NCBI GenBank assembly: GCA_964649195.1
Contig: CAZYPK010000234.1
Coordinates: forward strand, 1 to 5,859
Origin: JTS-RE9 sp964649195
GTDB lineage: Bacteria > Planctomycetota > Phycisphaerae > Phycisphaerales > Phycisphaeraceae
Length of the DNA stretch: 5,859 bases
Reading direction: 5' to 3'
Part shown: in pieces, positions 1 through 5,664 of the stretch
How positions within the stretch are numbered: the stretch's first letter is position 1
Layout: every line of letters starts with the position of its first letter
Notes under the pieces: generated by a model
The model's database searches: none
What the model saw: only the letters and a program-made list of their open reading frames with translations
What the model was told of the DNA's origin: nothing
Made by a program: the position numbers and the translations under genes

Positions 1-326
<326 letters not shown>

Positions 327-352
327 CATCGACCACGAATCGATCCGAAAAA

Positions 353-402
353 GCCGTCAGCTTTCAGCCTTCAGCTTCCAGCTCAAGGCGGTGGTTGACG
401 GC
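353..402 (+). other. Extended hairpin in the rRNA spacer
   Basis: GCCGTCA (353-359) pairs perfectly with TGACGGC (396-402). Inside it, GCCTT (367-371) pairs with AAGGC (385-389). Inside that, AGCT (373-376) pairs with AGCT (380-383) around a TCC loop, separated from the outer stem by a C-C mismatch. The left half also reads as a run of CAGC-containing short repeats (357-384). It probably folds in the pre-rRNA and may mark a processing site; function is inferred. Confidence 0.5.
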
Positions 403-535
403 AAAGATCGTTACGCGGTGCGATGAGGCATCTCGATCATCAAAACCTCGTGAATCTCGATTTCGTTCACCGTGTCATGCCTCCAGGTTCGGCATACATT
501 CGATTAAACCCAACCATCCACTTGAAATTTGTGGA

Positions 536-559
536 CCTCTGCCGTGAAAACGACAGAGG
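536..559 (+). other. GAAA-tetraloop hairpin just upstream of 5S
   Basis: CCTCTG (536-541) pairs with CAGAGG (554-559). After one C-A mismatch the stem continues with CGT (543-545) pairing ACG (550-552), and is closed by a GAAA tetraloop (546-549). It ends about 6 bases before the 5S gene, which suggests a pre-5S maturation element. That role is inferred from position only. Confidence 0.5.
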
Positions 560-565
560 CCCTTT

Positions 566-673
566 GCCGGTGACCATAGCGACGGGGTCACACCTGATCC
601 CATCCCGAACTCAGCAGTTAAGCCCGTCGTGCCGATGATAGTGCAACCGCGCGAAAGTAGGTCATTGCCGGCT
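566..673 (+). rRNA. 5S ribosomal RNA
   Basis: This is a complete 5S rRNA of about 108 bases. Helix I is visible: GCCGG (566-570) pairs with CCGGC (668-672), and the adjacent TGACC (571-575) pairs with GGTCA (660-664). The conserved loop B/C region ACCTGATCCCATCCCGAACTC lies at 592-612, followed by CAGTTAAGCCC and the GCGCGAAAGTAGGTC stretch at 650-663. The ends are set by the terminal helix and may be off by 1-3 bases. It is co-transcribed with the preceding 23S gene and followed within 6 bases by a terminator, so it is the last gene of the rRNA operon. Confidence 0.96.
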
Positions 674-678
674 TTATC

Positions 679-716
679 AACCTCGCGCCCCTAAAGGGCG
701 CGAGGTTGTTTTTTTT
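679..716 (+). terminator. Intrinsic terminator of the rRNA operon
   Basis: A perfect 12-bp stem, AACCTCGCGCCC (679-690) with GGGCGCGAGGTT (696-707), has a CTAAA loop and is followed by G and a run of eight T (709-716). It is a textbook Rho-independent terminator placed just after 5S rRNA. The T-run is on the + strand only, so it is not expected to stop the converging RAYT transcript efficiently. Confidence 0.96.
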
Positions 717-844
717 ACGTGCAGCGAGAACGCGCAGACGCGCAGCGAGGACGCTGCGGCTATAAACGAGCAAGCTGTTTCATTTTCAGCCGCAGCGTCC
801 TCGCTGCGCGTTCCCCTCACAGCCGCAGCGTCCTCGCTGCGCGT
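717..844. repeat. REP-like palindrome cluster A (left of RAYT)
   Basis: This cluster starts at the base after the terminator T-run. It holds a degenerate partial copy (717-733), one full copy on the + strand (738-761) and two on the - strand (788-811 and 821-844). The common unit of 24 bases contains CGCAGCGAGGACGCTGCG, a 7-bp stem CGCAGCG/CGCTGCG around an AGGA loop. The + copy at 738-761 and the - copy at 788-811 are exact reverse complements, giving a perfect 24-bp inverted repeat with a 26-base loop. The last copy overlaps the 3' end of the RAYT-like gene. Mixed orientations resemble the bacterial interspersed mosaic elements built from REP sequences. Confidence 0.9.
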
Positions 845-1359
845 CCGTCATCGGATGGTCTCCGGATCACCCCGCCATACTTTCGATGCGAAGGCAGATA
901 CGTGTTGATCAGATGATCGAAGTGATCACCATCCACCACCCGTTTGGCCGAGCCGCCGCGCGCGAGAAAAGGACGCCCCATTGAGGCCCCGTGCCGATCG
1001 CGCAAGGCGACGTTGAGTGCGCGATGAAGCGCCGGCTTGACGCGCTTGATGGGAACAAACCCCTCCCAACCGACCAAAAGATGCGCATGGTTGAACACCG
1101 CAACCCCCATGTGCAGCGACCAGTTCCGCGATGGCCGTTCACATTCCTCGGCGGCGATTTTAAGCAGATATTCGCAATCTTCAGTTGTGAACCGCACCCT
1201 CTCGTACTTCGCCCGTCTGCGATAGTTTCCGGCCATGCGGGGATCGCAGGGCAGAATGCCTTTTTTACGCTTGACATACCCGCGCGGATGATCGGGCATC
1301 CACGAGCAATAAGAGTGGAATGTGATCAGGTAACACGCCACGCGAAAAACGTAAACCAA
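817..1359 (-). CDS. REP-associated tyrosine transposase-like protein (HUH/Y1)
   Basis: This 180-residue protein resembles Y1_Tnp/IS200-type single-strand nucleases, specifically the single-copy RAYT kind that acts on REP palindromes. Seen: an N-terminal strand CYLITFHSYCSWM (residues 9-21) followed by PRGYV, the HUH metal site NHAH with His91 and His93 in a hydrophobic strand (VFNHAHLLVG), and a late helix with Tyr154 (HLINTYLPSHRKYGG) as the probable nucleophile; Tyr161 is the alternative. Family knowledge: these enzymes nick DNA beside hairpins through a 5'-phosphotyrosine bond. Palindrome clusters lie on both sides, and residues 173-180 (RAARTLRL) plus the stop region come from a repeat copy. 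The start is uncertain: TTG at 1359, or GTG at 1341 (174 residues). Neither has a clear Shine-Dalgarno site and no upstream ATG exists in frame. No accessory TnpB is present. The specific substrate is inferred from context. Confidence 0.8.
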   Translation of the reverse strand: MVYVFRVACYLITFHSYCSWMPDHPRGYVKRKKGILPCDPRMAGNYRRRAKYERVRFTTEDCEYLLKIAAEECERPSRNWSLHMGVAVFNHAHLLVGWEGFVPIKRVKPALHRALNVALRDRHGASMGRPFLARGGSAKRVVDGDHFDHLINTYLPSHRKYGGVIRRPSDDGRAARTLRL

Positions 1360-1395
1360 TGAGAAGATGAATGCAAGCGGGAGGTGCGGACGCAG

Positions 1396-1529
1396 ACGCG
1401 CAGCGAGGACGCTGCGGCTGTGAAGGGGCGCGCAGCGAGAACGCTGCGGCTGTGAAGAAATGCGCAGCGAGGACGCTGCGGTTATGAGGGTGCGTTTTCT
1501 TTTTTAGCCGCAGCGTCCTCGCTGCGCGT
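1396..1529. repeat. REP-like palindrome cluster B (right of RAYT, over the exbB 3' end)
   Basis: Three + strand copies (1396-1420, 1428-1452, 1461-1483) are followed by one - strand copy (1506-1529). Spacers between the + copies are short and purine-rich: TGAAGGG and TGAAGAAA, each preceded by the CTG or GCTG that ends the repeat. The second copy has an AGAA loop instead of AGGA with an intact stem. Bases 1462-1481 and the - copy form a 20-bp inverted repeat around a loop of about 25 bases that carries the end of the exbB reading frame. The copies at 1396 and 1506 and the one at 738 share an extended CGCAG on their outer side, giving a 29-base common unit. Confidence 0.9.
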
Positions 1530-2144
1530 CTGCGTCTGCATCTGCGCCGCGGCCGCGGCGATGAGCGTTTCGATGCGCCCCAGGGAGCGGTCGAGCTGGG
1601 CGCGGAAGGCGTTGTACGGGAACAACACGGCGATCGCCACGGCCAGGCCCGCGGCGGTGGTGATCAGCGCCTCGGCGATCGCGGGGCTGATGGCGCGGGG
1701 GTCGGTGACGCCTTCGATGGCGAGGATGTTGAACGCCCGGATGAGGCCCGTCACCGTGCCCAGGATGCCCAGCATCGGGGCGGCGGTGATGATCGTCGAA
1801 AGCGTGCCCATGAACCGTTCCATGCGCGGCCGCTGCTCATCGACGGCGGCGACGGCGGCGGCCTCGGTCAGCTTCTCCTTCAGCAGCGATCGGACCACCC
1901 TGCCATAGATGGAGGCGTCCTTCTCGCTGAGCATTTTCGCGGCTTTCGCATCACCGTGGCGCAGCAGCTCACCCAGGTGTCTGGCACGGGCGAGGCTGGC
2001 CCCGCTGTTCGTGCGAATCCAGAACCAGGCGCGTTCGAAGGAGAAGGTCAGTCCGAGGATGGAAAGGAAGAGCAGCGGCCACATGACCCAGCCGCCGCGG
2101 TTCATCAGGTCAACGAAAGGTTGCGTTTGCGTGGCGAAGAACAT
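1482..2144 (-). CDS. exbB: MotA/TolQ/ExbB proton-channel family protein
   Basis: This 220-residue inner-membrane protein belongs to the family whose pentamer, with ExbD/TolR, converts proton flow into work on the outer membrane. Seen: three membrane segments at about 19-37 (WVMWPLLFLSILGLTFSF), 113-137 and 158-180. The family signature APMLGILGTVTGLIRAF lies at 122-138, and ISPAIAEALITTAAGLAVAI at 152-171. Glu158 and Thr163 align with the functional TM3 residues Glu176 and Thr181 of E. coli ExbB (from memory). A charged cytoplasmic loop spans about 43-110. The ATG at 2144 is preceded by no clear Shine-Dalgarno site. The tail is odd: T206-A213 (TRSEDAAA) is exactly a copy of the dispersed palindrome, followed by KKENAPS and the stop. 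No exbD/tolR follows, which is unusual. The upstream neighbour is the large secreted protein, 351 bases away across the repeat array. The exact subfamily (ExbB versus TolQ) is not resolved. Confidence 0.92.
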   Translation of the reverse strand: MFFATQTQPFVDLMNRGGWVMWPLLFLSILGLTFSFERAWFWIRTNSGASLARARHLGELLRHGDAKAAKMLSEKDASIYGRVVRSLLKEKLTEAAAVAAVDEQRPRMERFMGTLSTIITAAPMLGILGTVTGLIRAFNILAIEGVTDPRAISPAIAEALITTAAGLAVAIAVLFPYNAFRAQLDRSLGRIETLIAAAAAQMQTQTRSEDAAAKKENAPS

Positions 2145-2175
2145 GGGGACAGTGTAGCGAAGTGCGGAAGGGCGG
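2145..2175 (-). promoter_or_regulatory. Short exbB leader between its ATG and the repeat array
   Basis: Only 31 bases separate the exbB ATG from the first array copy. Read on the - strand, they contain no AGGAGG-like site and no convincing -10/-35 pair. A dedicated exbB promoter would have to lie inside the array, or exbB is transcribed from upstream. This is recorded because the array would then lie in the transcript. Confidence 0.3.
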
Positions 2176-2488
2176 ACGCGCAGCGAGGACGCTGCGGCTG
2201 AGAAGGGGGACGCGCAGCGAGGACGCTGCGGCTGAGAAGGGGGACGCGCAGCGAGGACGCTGNNNNNNNNNNNNNNNNNNNNNNNNNNNNNNNNNNNNNN
2301 NNNNNNNNNNNNNNNNNNNNNNNNNNNNNNNNNNNNNNNNNNNNNNNNNNNNNNNNNNNNNNCGGCTGAGAAGGCGGACGCGCAGCGAGGACGCTGCGGC
2401 TGAGAAGGGGGGACGCGCAGCGAGGACGCTGCGGCTGAGGAAAAACGCGCAGCGAGGACGCTGCGGCTGAGGAAAAACGCGCAGCGAG
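2176..2488 (+). repeat. REP-like tandem array (cluster C), interrupted by an assembly gap
   Basis: This array fills the intergenic region between the large gene and exbB. Full copies, all on the + strand, lie at 2176-2200, 2210-2234, 2378-2402, 2413-2437 and 2445-2469. One copy is split by the gap (2244-2262 and 2363-2368), and a half copy ends it at 2477-2488. The period is 32-35 bases: a 25-base palindromic unit plus a purine spacer of 7-10 bases (AGAAGGGGG, AGAAGGCGG, AGAAGGGGGG, or AGGAAAA twice). Each unit can form the 7-bp stem with AGGA loop. Spacers are near-identical and too short for a CRISPR array. True copy number is unknown because of the gap. Confidence 0.93.
2263..2362. other. 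Assembly gap (100 N)
   Basis: Exactly 100 N bases, a conventional length for a gap of unknown size. The left edge ends in ACGCTG and the right edge starts with CGGCTG. Joined without the Ns, they rebuild one perfect repeat unit, so the gap was caused by the tandem array. Confidence 0.97.
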
Positions 2489-2495
2489 CGAAGGG

Positions 2496-5400
2496 TTACG
2501 GGGCGGCGATGAGGATCAGTTCGGCGCGTCGGCCATCGGGCAGGGGGAAGTGGGCGACCCAGCCGTCGTTGCCTCGGGGGGTGAAGGCGATGGGGCGATC
2601 GCCGGCGACTTTCATCGCGTTCAGGCCGGCGGCGGGGGTTTTGTCCAGCAGGGGCAGGTCGGCGGCGGGCATGACGATGGAAAGCGTTTCATCCGCGGGG
2701 ATGGCGGCGGTCGCCTCGTTCATCTTGACCGAAGCGCCTTCGATTTTCATGGCAACCTTGCCTGCGGTGCGAGGCGGTTCCCATTTCACTTCCTGGGCGC
2801 GGTCGGCGACGCCGGTGCGGATGGAAAGGGTGTATTGCGTGGAGGCTTTTTTGAGTTTGGCGGCGAACAGTTCCTTGCGGAGGATGTTCCAGAGGCGGGT
2901 GATTTCCGGGATGGTGGCGTTTTTGTTGCCGCGCAGCTTGGCGGCGATTTCATCGGTGTCGTGACCGGCTCCGCCGGCCCCGGCGACGAGGGTGCCGATG
3001 GCGCCCAGGGCCAGTTGTTCATCGGAGGCGTTGACCAGAAGGAGAAGTCGGTCTTCACCGCTGTAAGGCTGCAACCATTCGACCGGATGAGGCAGCGAGC
3101 CGGCGGATATCTGGCGGGCGAACCAGCCGGTGGCGCTGGCGGCATCGGCCTTGTCGCGGAGGAGGTGGACGGAGTAGGGCGCTTCGTTCTGAATGTTTTC
3201 GTAGAAGCGCAGGCCGAAGGCGTGGCGGTCGGTTTGGCCGGTGAGCAGTTGATCGAGCGGCCAGCCGGAGCCGAGCAGGGCGCGGGAGGCGTCGCGCGAG
3301 GCGTCGGCATCGGCGCGCATGACCAGTTGCATCAGCGATTGCGCGACGCCGGGCTCATCATGCTTGGCGAGGAAGGCGACGGCGGCGACCGGCGTGGGGG
3401 ACTGCGTGATGGCCAGATCGACCAGGTTGGCGGTCCACTTGTCGCGGTCGGCCGAGGGGGCGGCGGGGGTTCCGGGGATTCCGGGCGGCGCCATCTTCAT
3501 CTGGCGCAGGGCGCCCCAGGCCATGTTGCGGAATTTCGCGCTGCCCAGCAGGCGGAAGATCGCGTGGTCGTTGTTGAGGATGCCGACATCATCGAGCAGC
3601 AGCGGACGCGGGTCCTTGTCGGTCACAGTCGCGGCGGGCCTGACGGGTTTGAGCGCTTCGCTCAGGGCGCCATCGAGTTGGGCGATCCGTCCGCGCCAGA
3701 GGATCTGCCCCTGGGCATTGGCGGCGATGAGCTGGGGCGCCTGCATCACGGCAAACCGGCGCGACAGTTCGCCATTGAATCCTTTTTCATCCCACGCCAT
3801 CGGCAGGGTGTTTTTGGATTCCTTCACGAAGTTCTCGAATCGTGCCTTGTCGTTGTCGAGGTTGATGCCGATGATCCGCACCCCCTGCGGGCCGTAGGCG
3901 TCGGCCAGTTGGGAGAGACGCGCCAGCGTTTCGGTCGGCTGCGGCATGGCGGTTGACCAGAAGGCGAGCACGACCACTTTGGGCGTGACGCCGGCGGCGG
4001 GCGCCAGTTCGATCGCTTTGCCATCGGGCGTGGTGAAGGTGAGATCGACCTGCGGTCTGGCGGCGCGGCTGATGAGGTAAAGGGTGCGTTCGACCAGGGC
4101 GGGGTCTTCCGAGCCGAGCAGCCGCCCATCGACCGCGTTCATCGCCACCGGATCGGCGACCGCCGCCGTGAGCAGGGCGATGATGATTTCATCCCTTCGC
4201 GCTCCGGTGGCGTCGATGCGCAGCCCCTTGGCGACCGGGTCGGCCAGGGCGGGTTTTTCCCTGGCGAGCTTGAACAGCGGCGTAAGGATTTGTTCGACGG
4301 CGGGACCGTTCGCGTCGGCGAGGTAGCGGTTGATGATCTGGATGGCCGAGTCGGGGCTGGCGCTGCTGTCGGCGCCCAGCGTGGTGATCATGCCCAGCAC
4401 CGAGCCGAGCTGCGCCTTGGCGTCGAGCAGGCCGGCCTGCAACGCCTTCTGCATGAGGCTGGCGGAAGCCTTGCCGGGACGGACCGCGAGATACTTCATC
4501 AGCTCGCCGGTGGCGGTGCTGTCCTTGGCTTCGAGGATTTTCGCGGCAACCTGGAACTTGGCATCGCCTTCCTCCATCGTGCTCAGGAACGGCGAGAGGG
4601 TGATGGCGTGGGCGATGAGGCGGATGGTGTAGGGATGGACCTTTTCACCGGCGAGCACCTTGAGCAGTTCCTGCTCGACGGGATTGGAACTGATGGTGAT
4701 GCCCGCCGTGGCGGGGGGCTGGCTGGTGGCCGTCGCAGCCATCACATGTTGCAGGCTCTGAAGCAGGTCGAAGGGAAAATCCCAAGGCAGCGGCGCGGGG
4801 CCATCCAGCTCGATGGTCTTGGCGTTGCTGCGCGCCTCATAGACGGCCCAGAGCGTCGTGGGCAGCGGCCCGGAAAACTCGTCGGGCAGCTTGGTCAGCA
4901 CCTGGCGCAGCTCGCGGTACTGCGCTGCCTTGACGCGGTACTCGGCTTCGGCGGTCTGCTTGCGCTTGTTGAAGTCGGGGATGGATTCGCCGGCGTTCTT
5001 GAGGATGCGCGGCGGGTTGCCGGGGTTGACCGACTCGGTGAGGCTCGGATTGAGCCTCATGTTGTAGGCGCCGGGCGTGGTCTCCACGACCTTGGCGCCG
5101 GGGATGACGCGCTCCATTTTCCAGTGGATTTTGCCGCCGGGATCGAGCCGGACGGAGCGGGCGATGCGCGGCACGCCAGCGGGCAGCACGCCATCGCCGG
5201 TGGCGCGGATCGGTTGCCCGGCGGCCAGCGGCGTGGCCTTGCCGGTGATTTCCTCGGACGGGTCGATCAGTTGCCAGCAGATGAAGCGACCGCCGCGCAC
5301 CTTCACGGCAGCGCCGGAAACGATCACTTCGCTGTCGGGCCTGGAGACCGTCAGCGGGATGCGCACGATGGTGCGGCCTTCGTTGGGGGTGATCTGCCAG

Positions 5401-5651
5401 ATGGAATCGGTGAGCTGGTCGGCAACCGGGAAGACCATCGAGCTGCGCAGCAGCTTGACCAGATCGACTTCGGTTTCCAGCTCGACTTCCTTCGGTTGTT
5501 CCGCCTTGGGCAGCGAAGGGGTTGCCTTGGGCGTCGCGGGATCATCGGCACCGGGGGCACCGGGGGCGCCGGGGACAGGCGCCGCAGCCAGCAGCAGGGC
5601 GACGATCAGCATGAAAGCGGCGGCGAAGCGACGGCTGAGGATTGGCAGCAT
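2496..5651 (-). CDS. Large secreted protein with a cysteine-less thioredoxin-like domain
   Basis: This is a 1,051-residue exported protein of unknown function. Start: ATG at 5649-5651, preceded at 6 bases by GGGAGAG; an in-frame TTG at 5657 would sit directly against that site and is unlikely. Residues 1-24 form a signal peptide (basic LSRRF, then AAAFMLIVALLLAAA), followed by a Pro/Ala/Gly linker to about residue 50. About 60-190 look beta-rich, 230-530 mostly helical. About 538-665 resemble a TlpA/AhpC-type thioredoxin fold: VVVLAFWSTAMPQPT, then GVRIIGINLDND, then QAPQLIAANAQGQILWRG with a probable cis-Pro at 639. The CxxC positions are Met569 and Pro572, and the whole protein has one Cys (Cys125), so disulfide chemistry is not expected. 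Residues 735-930 are helical and 940-1051 appear to form a C-terminal beta domain. Domain limits outside the thioredoxin fold are rough. The stop is 7 bases from the repeat array. A structural or binding role in the periplasm is an inference. Confidence 0.9.
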   Translation of the reverse strand: MLPILSRRFAAAFMLIVALLLAAAPVPGAPGAPGADDPATPKATPSLPKAEQPKEVELETEVDLVKLLRSSMVFPVADQLTDSIWQITPNEGRTIVRIPLTVSRPDSEVIVSGAAVKVRGGRFICWQLIDPSEEITGKATPLAAGQPIRATGDGVLPAGVPRIARSVRLDPGGKIHWKMERVIPGAKVVETTPGAYNMRLNPSLTESVNPGNPPRILKNAGESIPDFNKRKQTAEAEYRVKAAQYRELRQVLTKLPDEFSGPLPTTLWAVYEARSNAKTIELDGPAPLPWDFPFDLLQSLQHVMAATATSQPPATAGITISSNPVEQELLKVLAGEKVHPYTIRLIAHAITLSPFLSTMEEGDAKFQVAAKILEAKDSTATGELMKYLAVRPGKASASLMQKALQAGLLDAKAQLGSVLGMITTLGADSSASPDSAIQIINRYLADANGPAVEQILTPLFKLAREKPALADPVAKGLRIDATGARRDEIIIALLTAAVADPVAMNAVDGRLLGSEDPALVERTLYLISRAARPQVDLTFTTPDGKAIELAPAAGVTPKVVVLAFWSTAMPQPTETLARLSQLADAYGPQGVRIIGINLDNDKARFENFVKESKNTLPMAWDEKGFNGELSRRFAVMQAPQLIAANAQGQILWRGRIAQLDGALSEALKPVRPAATVTDKDPRPLLLDDVGILNNDHAIFRLLGSAKFRNMAWGALRQMKMAPPGIPGTPAAPSADRDKWTANLVDLAITQSPTPVAAVAFLAKHDEPGVAQSLMQLVMRADADASRDASRALLGSGWPLDQLLTGQTDRHAFGLRFYENIQNEAPYSVHLLRDKADAASATGWFARQISAGSLPHPVEWLQPYSGEDRLLLLVNASDEQLALGAIGTLVAGAGGAGHDTDEIAAKLRGNKNATIPEITRLWNILRKELFAAKLKKASTQYTLSIRTGVADRAQEVKWEPPRTAGKVAMKIEGASVKMNEATAAIPADETLSIVMPAADLPLLDKTPAAGLNAMKVAGDRPIAFTPRGNDGWVAHFPLPDGRRAELILIAAP
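3657..4040 (-). other. Degenerate thioredoxin/TlpA-like domain within the large protein
   Basis: Residues 538-665 of the large protein. The active-site strand reads FWSTAMPQPT (codons about 3930-3962) where redox-active TlpA proteins have FWATWCPPC. Met569 and Pro572 occupy the two cysteine positions. The fold landmarks remain: the Trp-Ser-Thr turn, the beta strand GVRIIGINLDND and the QAPQLIAAN cis-Pro strand. The assignment rests on motif reading, not on a profile search. Confidence 0.7.
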
Positions 5652-5657
5652 GAACAA

Positions 5658-5664
5658 CTCTCCC
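5658..5664 (-). promoter_or_regulatory. Ribosome binding site of the large secreted protein
   Basis: GGGAGAG on the - strand lies 6 bases before the ATG at 5651. It decides the start in favour of this ATG over the TTG two codons upstream. It is the only clear Shine-Dalgarno-like site in the window. Confidence 0.65.

Larger units (their letters stand above)
327..565 (+). other. 23S-5S internal transcribed spacer
   Basis: This spacer of about 239 bases separates 23S from 5S rRNA. I see no tRNA gene in it: no T-loop GGTTCRANYC sits in a cloverleaf context. It contains at least three inverted repeats that would fold in the precursor RNA: 353-402, 425-431 with 477-483 (GAGGCAT/ATGCCTC), and 536-559 directly before the 5S gene. 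Short open frames that overlap it are not credible genes. Its likely role is as a precursor segment removed by RNase processing; this is inferred from position. Confidence 0.85.

Noticed and set aside
327..565. tRNA gene in the 23S-5S spacer
   Set aside because: No acceptor/T-arm combination or GTTCRA T-loop in cloverleaf spacing could be found; the inverted repeats present are simple hairpins.
991..1362. + strand open frame opposite the RAYT-like gene
   Set aside because: The - strand frame carries the NHAH motif and transposase-like layout. The + strand product shows no family features.
1461..1529. Intrinsic terminator for exbB
   Set aside because: The 20-bp inverted repeat would fold strongly, but on the - strand it is not followed by a T-run; the T-rich stretch lies in the loop and on the + strand.
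2162..2470. Open frame across the tandem array
   Set aside because: It consists only of translated repeat units and the N gap. The repeat has no stops in any frame, so an open frame is expected by default.
2176..2488. CRISPR array
   Set aside because: The repeat is regular, but the spacers are only 7-10 bases, purine-rich and nearly identical to one another, and no cas gene is present. This is a palindromic tandem repeat.
2550..3956. Long + strand open frame (468 codons) and a similar one at 4290-5675
   Set aside because: Both are antisense to the large - strand gene. They read as Gly/Ala/Asp-rich low-complexity sequence with no recognisable domain, typical of shadow frames in high-GC DNA. 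The - strand frame has a signal peptide, a Shine-Dalgarno site and a thioredoxin-like domain.
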